A stretch of DNA of 10,815 bases from Burkholderiaceae bacterium (GTDB lineage: Bacteria > Pseudomonadota > Gammaproteobacteria > Burkholderiales > Burkholderiaceae_F): NCBI GenBank assembly GCA_013696665.1, contig JACCYC010000176.1:1-10815 (forward strand), read 5' to 3'. A program made the position numbers and the translations under genes. Within the stretch, counting starts at the first letter, position 1. The number at the start of each line of letters is the position of its first letter. The notes under the pieces were generated by a model. The model was not told the DNA's origin and did no database searches. It saw nothing but the letters and a program-made list of their open reading frames with translations. Below are positions 5,991 to 10,815 of the stretch, one piece after another.

Positions 5991-7115
5991 TCAGGAAGGC
6001 GTGTCCATCTGCCGGCGGATCCAGTCGTGCAGATGGATCATGCCGTCCTCGTGTGGCGTGTGGTACGGCCCGCGGTCTTCCTGACCCGCAAGCCATAGGG
6101 CACGCCGACCGCGTTGCAGGCGCGTGCAGATTTGCGCGTCTTCAGCGGCCGACTCTGCGTACGCCGCCTGGTGAGCGTCGACAATTTGCCGCTCGAATGC
6201 CTGCACTTCTTCCGGGTAATAGAACTCGACCACGTTGGTCGTGTGTTCGGGCGATCGCGGGATCAACGTGCTGACGACAAGACAGTACGGGTACCACTCG
6301 AGCATCACGTTCGGATAGAGAATCGACCACACCGTGCCGTACTTGGGCAGGTCTCCGTTCGAATACGCGAGGATCGTGTCGCGATAACGCTGGTAGTTCG
6401 GCGAGACTTGCGCCTCGAGTCCGTCCTTGATTCCGAGAGTCTGGTAACTCCACCGCTCTCCAAATCCCCATTCGTAATTGTCAGGATCAACCCATTTCTG
6501 CAGACCCGGATGCATTGCTTGGACATGGTAGAGCTCGAGGTAAATCTCCAGAAATGCTTTCCAGTTGAATGCACACTCGTCCACGATCATCTTTTCAAGG
6601 ACGTAGCTGTCGTACCTGTAATCATCAGTCAGCGGGAAGTCGCGCAGATCGGCGCCCGCCTCGCGCGGACCGGCAAACAACAATCCGTTCCACGCGCTCA
6701 ATGGAGTGGATGGAAGCGAACAGTTCGGCGTGACGTCGAAGTCAGGCGCGCCCAGTAGCTTGCCGTTCAGATCGTAGGTCCATCGATGCAGCGGACATAC
6801 GATGTTGGGATTGTTGCCTCGGCCATCCAGCAACAACCCTTGCCGATGCCGGCAGGTGTTCGACAACAGATTGATGCCCGCAGGACCGTGCACCAACACC
6901 TTGCTTTCATGGGTTGACGGCAATGTCATGTAGTCACCCACCGCGGGGACCATCATTTTGCTGCCCACATAGGTGGGACCACGGCTGAACAATTGCTGCT
7001 GCTCGTGCTCGAACCAACGGGTATCGAAGTACGAAGCTATGGGCAGCGGTGCAGTCCGTCCCAGCAGCGTCGCGTCAAGGTTCGAGCGACGAGACAGCAA
7101 TTCCGGAGCGTTCAC
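5991..7115 (-). CDS. Rieske non-haem iron oxygenase, alpha (catalytic) subunit
   Basis: This 374-residue protein has the two domains of a ring-hydroxylating-type oxygenase alpha subunit. The N-terminal Rieske [2Fe-2S] domain carries C88-R-H90 (NTCRHRQG) and C107-PLH110 (VCPLHRW). The catalytic domain has the mononuclear-iron signature NWKAFLEIYLELYHVQAMHPGL with His197 and His202. The likely carboxylate ligand is Asp326 in SAAEDAQICTRLQRG. The sequence resembles the branch containing choline, carnitine and related monooxygenases as much as aromatic dioxygenases, so the substrate stays open. No reductase, ferredoxin or beta subunit gene is adjacent, so electrons must come from elsewhere. The start is a GTG at 7115 without a clear ribosome binding site, 27 bases after the ypfJ stop, so it may be cotranscribed with ypfJ. 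The next in-frame Met (54) would remove conserved N-terminal sequence. Confidence 0.93.
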   Translation of the reverse strand: MNAPELLSRRSNLDATLLGRTAPLPIASYFDTRWFEHEQQQLFSRGPTYVGSKMMVPAVGDYMTLPSTHESKVLVHGPAGINLLSNTCRHRQGLLLDGRGNNPNIVCPLHRWTYDLNGKLLGAPDFDVTPNCSLPSTPLSAWNGLLFAGPREAGADLRDFPLTDDYRYDSYVLEKMIVDECAFNWKAFLEIYLELYHVQAMHPGLQKWVDPDNYEWGFGERWSYQTLGIKDGLEAQVSPNYQRYRDTILAYSNGDLPKYGTVWSILYPNVMLEWYPYCLVVSTLIPRSPEHTTNVVEFYYPEEVQAFERQIVDAHQAAYAESAAEDAQICTRLQRGRRALWLAGQEDRGPYHTPHEDGMIHLHDWIRRQMDTPS

Positions 7116-7142
7116 GTCGATTGAATCAGCGCTCGCTCGGTA

Positions 7143-7994
7143 CTACGCTCCGTCAAAGGTATTGCAGGCCGTTATCTGGCCGCTTTTCATTCCGGTCATG
7201 AACCAGCGGGTGCGCTGCTCCGAGCTGCCGTGCGTGAAGCTTTCCGGAACGATTGTGCCTTGCGTGCGGCGTTGAATGTTGTCGTCACCGATCGCGGCAG
7301 CCGCTCGCATCGCTTCCTCCACGTCGCCCGCTTCGAGCAACTTTCGGTTGCCGGCGTGATGCGCCCAGACACCAGCGAAACAATCGGCTTGCAACTCGAG
7401 GCGCACCGATAGCGCGTTGCTCTGCGCGGTACCCATTCGTTGCCGCAGTGCCTGCGTTTTTTCCATGATGCCAAGTTGGTTCTGCACGTGATGTCCGACT
7501 TCATGCGCAATCACGTATGCCTGCGCAAAATCGCCCGGTGCCTTGAAGCGCTCCTGCAATGCGCGATAAAAAGCGAGATCGATGTATACGCTTTGATCGA
7601 GCGGGCAGTAAAACGGGCCCATGGCTGATTGGCCGGTACCACAGGCAGTGCGCGTACGACCTTCGAAGATCGCGACCTTCGGCTCAACGTACTTGCGCCC
7701 GAGTTGTTGAAACAGCGCGTTCCAGGTTTTCTCCGTATCAAGCAAGACACCTGACACAAACTGGCCTTCTGGATCGGTGGGGGCTTTGGCCGGACCTTGC
7801 GCCTGAGGTGAACGTGACTCCTGCACGGTTTGCGCAGTCTCCGCCATGCCCAGAATGACGCGCGGATCGATACCGAACATCAATCCGACGACCACAAGGA
7901 CCACCGTTCCGATGCCACCGCCCACCAGGCCACGACCCCCGAACGACTGGCCGCGTCGGTCTTCTACGTTTGAACTTTGGCCTTCGATCCGCAT
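7143..7994 (-). CDS. ypfJ: YpfJ-family neutral zinc metallopeptidase
   Basis: This 283-residue membrane-anchored protein belongs to the KPN_02809/YpfJ family of predicted zinc peptidases. A short polar N-terminus with the family-like RGQSFGGRGLVGGG leads to one transmembrane helix (about 24-41). The rest is probably periplasmic. The zinc site is AYVIAHEVGHHVQN, with His164, Glu165 and His168, and ELQADCFAGVWAHH (200-213), whose acidic residues supply the third ligand. Cys118 and Cys130 could form a disulfide. Family members are well conserved, but their substrate is largely unknown. The start at 7994 has GGAG (8003-8000) five bases ahead, and three of those bases belong to the 3' arm of a perfect hairpin. 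The Rieske oxygenase gene follows after 27 bases. Confidence 0.94.
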   Translation of the reverse strand: MRIEGQSSNVEDRRGQSFGGRGLVGGGIGTVVLVVVGLMFGIDPRVILGMAETAQTVQESRSPQAQGPAKAPTDPEGQFVSGVLLDTEKTWNALFQQLGRKYVEPKVAIFEGRTRTACGTGQSAMGPFYCPLDQSVYIDLAFYRALQERFKAPGDFAQAYVIAHEVGHHVQNQLGIMEKTQALRQRMGTAQSNALSVRLELQADCFAGVWAHHAGNRKLLEAGDVEEAMRAAAAIGDDNIQRRTQGTIVPESFTHGSSEQRTRWFMTGMKSGQITACNTFDGA

Positions 7995-8000
7995 GCTTGC

Positions 8001-8028
8001 TCCCCGTGACCATGACTTGTCACGGGGA
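8001..8028 (-). promoter_or_regulatory. Perfect 10-bp inverted repeat overlapping the ypfJ ribosome binding site
   Basis: The arms are TCCCCGTGAC (8001-8010) and GTCACGGGGA (8019-8028), fully complementary, with an 8-base loop. In a minus-strand transcript the hairpin ends six bases ahead of the ypfJ AUG, and its 3' arm supplies the GGA of the GGAG ribosome binding site, so the folded RNA should hide that site. The element also lies 26 bases after the stop of the upstream repeat-protein gene. It has no U tract after it on either strand, so a classical intrinsic terminator is less likely. As DNA it is a 28-bp palindrome and could equally bind a dimeric regulator. Confidence 0.55.
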
Positions 8029-8053
8029 TTGAAGCACAGAGCGGGCCAGTGCG

Positions 8054-8545
8054 CTATTGCCGGCCGCGTCGCTCGTGACGATCGTCGTGTCCACGCCCGT
8101 CATTCTGCCAACGCCCATCGTTCTGCCAGTTGCGATCATGGCGGCCGTCACGGTGCTGCCAGTGATGACGATCGCGATGGTGACCGTGGCCGCGATATCC
8201 GCCGATGAAATGCGGCGGCGCGATGAAGCGTGGCGGCGCGACGTATACGACCGGCGGCGGCGCATAGCCGTAATCCCTGGGTCGATACACGGGGGCCGGC
8301 TGATACACCGGAACCGGTTGGTACACCGGAACCGGCTGGTACACCGGAACCGGCTGGTACACCGGAACCGGCTGGTAAACGGGGGCGGGGTAATAAGCGG
8401 GGCGGTGCGGCGCGCCAATCCGGATTCCGAATTCCGGGGCGTTAATTCGAATGGAAACACCGTTTGCGTGCGACGCCGACCACGGGGCGATTGCCGCAAC
8501 AACGAGCGCGCTGAAGGAAGCGCCAATCCAGAATTTACGTTTCAT
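8054..8545 (-). CDS. Exported Pro/Tyr-rich PVYQPV-repeat protein with His/Arg-rich tail
   Basis: I do not recognise a function. The 163-residue protein starts with a clear signal peptide (MKRKFW, then a hydrophobic stretch to about 20, likely cleaved after ASHA at 27), so it is exported to the periplasm or cell surface. Residues 55-90 are six copies of a PVYQPV hexapeptide, the last ones degenerate (PVYQPA, PVYRPR). A Pro/aromatic segment (about 95-114) follows, and a tail from about 118 is rich in His, Arg, Asp and Gln, with a duplicated WQNDGR. The His-rich tail might bind metal; this is a guess. Similar short exported PXPV-type repeat proteins are common in Burkholderiales. The start has an AGGAG ribosome binding site (8552-8556). 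Five overlapping frames here are open only because of the repeat; signal peptide and ribosome binding site single out this one. Confidence 0.85.
   Translation of the reverse strand: MKRKFWIGASFSALVVAAIAPWSASHANGVSIRINAPEFGIRIGAPHRPAYYPAPVYQPVPVYQPVPVYQPVPVYQPVPVYQPAPVYRPRDYGYAPPPVVYVAPPRFIAPPHFIGGYRGHGHHRDRHHWQHRDGRHDRNWQNDGRWQNDGRGHDDRHERRGRQ
8280..8387 (-). repeat. 18-bp tandem repeat, about six units, inside the PVYQPV gene
   Basis: On the plus strand the unit is GGCTGGTACACCGGAACC. Units start at 8280, 8298, 8316, 8334, 8352 and 8370. The third to fifth are nearly identical (one C/T difference), the second differs at one base and the outer ones are degenerate. Each unit encodes one hexapeptide, so changes in copy number keep the frame. 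The central identity points to recent slippage or gene-conversion expansion. There are no spacers, so it is not a CRISPR array. Confidence 0.95.
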
Positions 8546-8637
8546 GTCGATCTCCTAGTGTTACAGGAGATTCAACGACCCGTTACGGAGCCGTGACGAC
8601 CTTCGATCGTTTCAAGGTGTAACCGAGAAAGCCCGTG

Positions 8638-9654
8638 CTAAGCCAGCGCCAGACCGGCTTTCTGCAAGCGCCAGACGGCGAGCAGATCACGCTCGCGCTC
8701 GCGTGTGAGCTTGCCGACGCGGCGCTTGTCGCCGTGATGGGGAATGCCGGCCTCGAGGATATCGCTGACGGTAACGGCCATTGGGCGAGTGCGCAATCCA
8801 TTGCGGCGCGCACGCGTCGTGTCGACCATGTGAAAGGCGCGAGTCTGCGGATCATGCGACGGAATCCATAGCGGCAATTCGGTCCATGGCTGCACTTTTT
8901 CGCGCTCGAGAAATTTCTGATCCACCCATTCGATCTCGACGTCTTCGCCGGAGATCCAGCGACACGTATCGAGCAACTCTCCGAAGGTCGCGCCCTCGTT
9001 CGGTCCGGTGGCGTTGAACGCGCCGCTCGCGCGCAGCATGATGAGCCGCAAGATCAACGCCGCAAGATCGCGCGCGTCAATGAACTGGATCGGTGTTTCC
9101 GGCGACCCCGGTGCGAGCACGCGGCCGCCGGCACAAATGCGCCAGGGCCAATACGAAAATCGTCCGGTCGGGTCGTGCGGACCGACGATCAGGCCGGGCC
9201 GGATCAACAGGGCTTGCGAGTCGAATGCGCGCGCCACGGTTCGTTCGCACTCTGCCTTTAACGGGCCATAGTTGGTGCCATTGATGGTCTCGCGATCAAC
9301 CCCGCCTGCGGAGGCCAGCGCATCCTGCTCGTCGATTGGAGCGTTGGCGAACGACGCGTAGGCCGACACGCTTGAGATAAAGACGTAACGTTCACAGCAG
9401 TCATACAACGCAGCGCAACTCGCTTCGACATCCTGCGGCCTATACCCGCATGTATCGATCACCGCGTCCCATTTACGGCCCATCAGCAAATGCAGGTCTT
9501 CCAGCCGATCGCCGACGATCCACTTGACCCCCGGCGGCCACCAGTTGCGTGACTTTCCGCGGTTGAAGACGGTGACCGTATGCCCGCCTTCGAGCGCTGC
9601 CTGTAACAACGCCTGCCCGAGAAAGACGCCACCGCCAATGATCAGCAAGTTCAT
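8638..9654 (-). CDS. NAD(P)-dependent epimerase/dehydratase-like protein (atypical SDR)
   Basis: This 338-residue Rossmann-fold protein belongs to the extended/atypical short-chain dehydrogenase superfamily. The cofactor loop is IIGGGVFLG (5-13), a variant of GxxGxxG, followed by VFNRGKS at 29-35, where the Arg suggests a preference for NADP. The segment after strand four is YVFISSVSAY (90-99). The catalytic YxxxK pair is Tyr129-Lys133 in TNYGPLK. A region with RPGLIVGPHDPTGRF and later PIQFIDARDLAALI is typical of sugar-nucleotide epimerase-like proteins and of the CSP41-like group. The substrate is unknown. It starts with ATG at 9654 without a strong ribosome binding site, and its neighbours are unrelated, so it is probably transcribed alone. 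The 92 bases after its stop contain no convincing terminator. Confidence 0.93.
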   Translation of the reverse strand: MNLLIIGGGVFLGQALLQAALEGGHTVTVFNRGKSRNWWPPGVKWIVGDRLEDLHLLMGRKWDAVIDTCGYRPQDVEASCAALYDCCERYVFISSVSAYASFANAPIDEQDALASAGGVDRETINGTNYGPLKAECERTVARAFDSQALLIRPGLIVGPHDPTGRFSYWPWRICAGGRVLAPGSPETPIQFIDARDLAALILRLIMLRASGAFNATGPNEGATFGELLDTCRWISGEDVEIEWVDQKFLEREKVQPWTELPLWIPSHDPQTRAFHMVDTTRARRNGLRTRPMAVTVSDILEAGIPHHGDKRRVGKLTRERERDLLAVWRLQKAGLALA

Positions 9655-9785
9655 GCGCCAATCTTAGAGGCCAAATGAGCGAAGGAGAATTACCGTAGAT
9701 GCGTGTAAAGCCGCCGAAAGCGACCGCCCGTCGCCGCCCGCCAAAAAGATAATGACTTATGGCGCTGGCGTGACGATTCTCGCCG

Positions 9786-10082
9786 TTACCGCGCCAGCAG
9801 CGGCTCGCATTCAGGATGGCGCCTGACCCAGGTCGCTACGTACGAGCAGACCGGCAGAACATCCATCCCGTTTTGCTTTGCGTAGGCGAACGCGGCGTCG
9901 ACCAGAAGCGACGCAATGCCGCGGCCTTCCAGCTGCGACGGCACTTCGGTGTGGACCAGCATCATCGTGCTGCCGTGCATCCGATAGTCGCAGCGGCAAA
10001 GCAAGCCGTCCACCGTCGCCTCGAAGCGCCTTGCCTCGGCGTTATGCCTTACGTCCGTCGCCGCAGGTTCGAGGGGTGCCAC
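9786..10082 (-). CDS. Small GNAT-family N-acetyltransferase (YjdJ-like)
   Basis: This is a short single-domain acetyltransferase-like protein of about 98 residues, of the YjdJ type (GCN5-related N-acetyltransferase). With the start used here the pattern runs VRHNAEARRFEATVDG, then YRMHGSTMMLVHTEVPSQLEGRGIASLLV, which carries the acetyl-CoA loop (EGRGIA), and ends VLPVCSYVATWVRRHPE. All the blocks that define this small family are present, so it is not a fragment. The acceptor substrate is unknown. The start is uncertain: GTG at 10082 and TTG at 10085 are adjacent and in frame, with a weak TAGG upstream, and there is no ATG. It follows the helicase gene on the same strand by about 30 bases and may be read from the same transcript unless the T tract between them terminates it. 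Confidence 0.88.
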   Translation of the reverse strand: MAPLEPAATDVRHNAEARRFEATVDGLLCRCDYRMHGSTMMLVHTEVPSQLEGRGIASLLVDAAFAYAKQNGMDVLPVCSYVATWVRRHPECEPLLAR

Positions 10083-10092
10083 CAAGACCTAG

Positions 10093-10135
10093 AAAAAAAA
10101 GTGCAATCCCAAGCCTAGCGTCCGCGCCGATGGGA
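10093..10135 (-). terminator. Weak candidate terminator after the helicase gene
   Basis: On the minus strand a run of eight U (10100-10093) begins six bases after a short stem, TCCCA/TGGGA (10135-10131 with 10111-10107), whose large loop spans the helicase stop codon. The U tract is clear, but the stem is only five pairs with a long loop and a spacer, so terminator strength is doubtful. Confidence 0.3.
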
Positions 10136-10815
10136 CGGCTGGCCGAGGCCGGGAATGTTCGTGCGCACAGTGGAATTGCCGTCGGGCGCGTGGCGTGACT
10201 GCGGCGCCGGTCTCGCGTGCTTCGGCGCGGCGCGGGTGTCTGTGGCACGCGTCGGCTGGGCGCGAGACTTCGCAGCGGGCTGCTGTCGAGACGGCTGCGC
10301 CTTCGATCGTTGCGGCTGCTGGCCTTGCGAATCACGCCTTGGCGCCGCGCGCTGCGGGCGTCCGCGTGAGCCGTGGTCTGGCTTTCCCTGACCACGCTGG
10401 CGAACGATCGGCTCGGCACGCTCATTCGGGTTGGGCTCGAAGCCTGAAATGACTTCCGTCGAAATGCGGCGTCGAATCAATTTTTCGATATCGGCCAGCA
10501 ATGGCTTGTCGTCGGCGCAGACCAGCGAGATGGCTTCCCCAGTGGCACCGGCGCGACCCGTCCGGCCGATACGGTGAATATAATCCTCGGGTACGTGCGG
10601 CAGGTCGAAGTTGATTACGTGTGGCAGTTGTTCGATGTCGAGACCACGCGCAGCAATGTCGGTTGCTACGAGAGCCTGCAGCGCACCACTCTTGAACTCC
10701 GTGAGCGCGCGTGTGCGCGCGGCCTGGCTCTTGTTGCCGTGGATGGCCAGGGCCGTGACGCCGTGCTTGTTCAGAAATTCCGCGAGCCGATTCGCGCCGT
10801 GCTTGGTGCGTGTAA
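10115..10815 (-). CDS. rhlE: RhlE-type DEAD-box RNA helicase, C-terminal part (cut by window edge)
   Basis: The visible 232 residues cover the second RecA-like domain and tail of an ATP-dependent RNA helicase, a family active in ribosome assembly and RNA turnover. The segment begins TRTKHGANRLAEFLNKHG. Conserved pieces follow in order: AIHGNKSQAARTRALTEFKSG, motif V as ATDIAARGLDI, INFDLPHVPEDYIHRIGRTGRAG containing motif VI (HRIGRTGR), and then AISLVCADDKPLLADIEKLI. After about residue 124 comes a tail of roughly 100 residues rich in Arg, Gln, Pro and Ala, without hydrophobic clusters; it is expected to be disordered and to bind RNA. The protein ends TNIPGLGQPSHRRGR, similar to the short IPxL-containing ends of related RhlE proteins. 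The DEAD-box half is outside the window. The subtype RhlE is inferred from the motif wording and tail. Confidence 0.9.
   Translation of the reverse strand, partial: TRTKHGANRLAEFLNKHGVTALAIHGNKSQAARTRALTEFKSGALQALVATDIAARGLDIEQLPHVINFDLPHVPEDYIHRIGRTGRAGATGEAISLVCADDKPLLADIEKLIRRRISTEVISGFEPNPNERAEPIVRQRGQGKPDHGSRGRPQRAAPRRDSQGQQPQRSKAQPSRQQPAAKSRAQPTRATDTRAAPKHARPAPQSRHAPDGNSTVRTNIPGLGQPSHRRGR

Noticed and set aside
6114..6758. Plus-strand open frame of 214 residues opposite the Rieske oxygenase
   Set aside because: It is a shadow of a gene with intact metal-binding motifs, has no ribosome binding site of note, and its composition resembles no protein family I know.
8001..8028. Intrinsic terminator for the PVYQPV gene
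   Set aside because: The stem is strong, but no U tract follows it on the minus strand and it overlaps the next gene's ribosome binding site. Termination cannot be fully excluded.
8280..8387. Short repeat array resembling CRISPR
   Set aside because: The units are directly adjacent without spacers and encode an in-frame hexapeptide.
8020..8596. Other long open frames across the 18-bp repeat on both strands (repeats such as HRNRLV, GTPEPA and FRCTSR)
   Set aside because: A repeat unit divisible by three without stops keeps several frames open. Only the frame ending at 8054 has a signal peptide and a ribosome binding site.
9759..9796. Inverted repeat TGGCGC/GCGCCA around the GNAT stop codon as terminator
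   Set aside because: The six-base arms are separated by a long loop and no T tract follows directly. The nearest T run is about ten bases further on and short.

Overview
The window looks like an ordinary chromosomal stretch from a moderately GC-rich proteobacterium, most likely a betaproteobacterium of the Burkholderiales type. The evidence is the gene content: a mycobacterial-style AhpC/AhpD pair, PdxH ending in the usual RLAP, a RhlE-type helicase with a long basic tail, and a periplasmic PVYQPV-repeat protein. This placement rests on gene families only, not on a marker gene. I see no rRNA, tRNA, insertion sequence, integrase, CRISPR array or phage gene. Coding density is high and no gap between genes exceeds about 150 bases.

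Layout. From 1 to 1146 on the minus strand lies a two-component system: a NarL/FixJ response regulator, followed by the N-terminal part of its probable partner, a membrane sensor with a beta-sandwich sensing domain that runs off the left edge. From 4707 down to 1298 on the minus strand four genes are packed almost without gaps: an EamA-type transporter, an MFS transporter, a ChaC gamma-glutamylcyclotransferase and PdxH. The spacings (8-nt gap, 11-nt overlap, 4-nt ATGA overlap) suggest one transcript with translational coupling. On the plus strand, 4851 to 5986 holds ahpC-ahpD, a peroxide-detoxifying pair transcribed divergently from the transporter operon.

From 7994 down to 5991, minus strand, come a YpfJ-type zinc metallopeptidase and a Rieske non-haem iron oxygenase alpha subunit. 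The oxygenase and ahpD converge with only 4 bases between their stop codons. Upstream of the peptidase gene is a perfect 10-bp inverted repeat whose proximal arm contains most of the ribosome binding site. Then follow an exported proline-, tyrosine- and histidine-rich protein carrying an 18-bp tandem repeat (8054-8545), an atypical SDR/epimerase-like protein (8638-9654), a small YjdJ-type GNAT protein (9786-10082) and the C-terminal two thirds of a RhlE-like DEAD-box helicase that runs off the right edge.

The genes do not form one pathway. There are three coherent modules: signal transduction, a transporter/glutathione/vitamin B6 operon, and peroxide defence. The rest is a run of independent housekeeping and accessory genes. 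I found no clear undescribed system. The most worthwhile second looks are the RBS-masking hairpin before ypfJ, the shifted histidine in the AhpD active site, the hexapeptide-repeat protein, and the unassigned substrate of the Rieske oxygenase.
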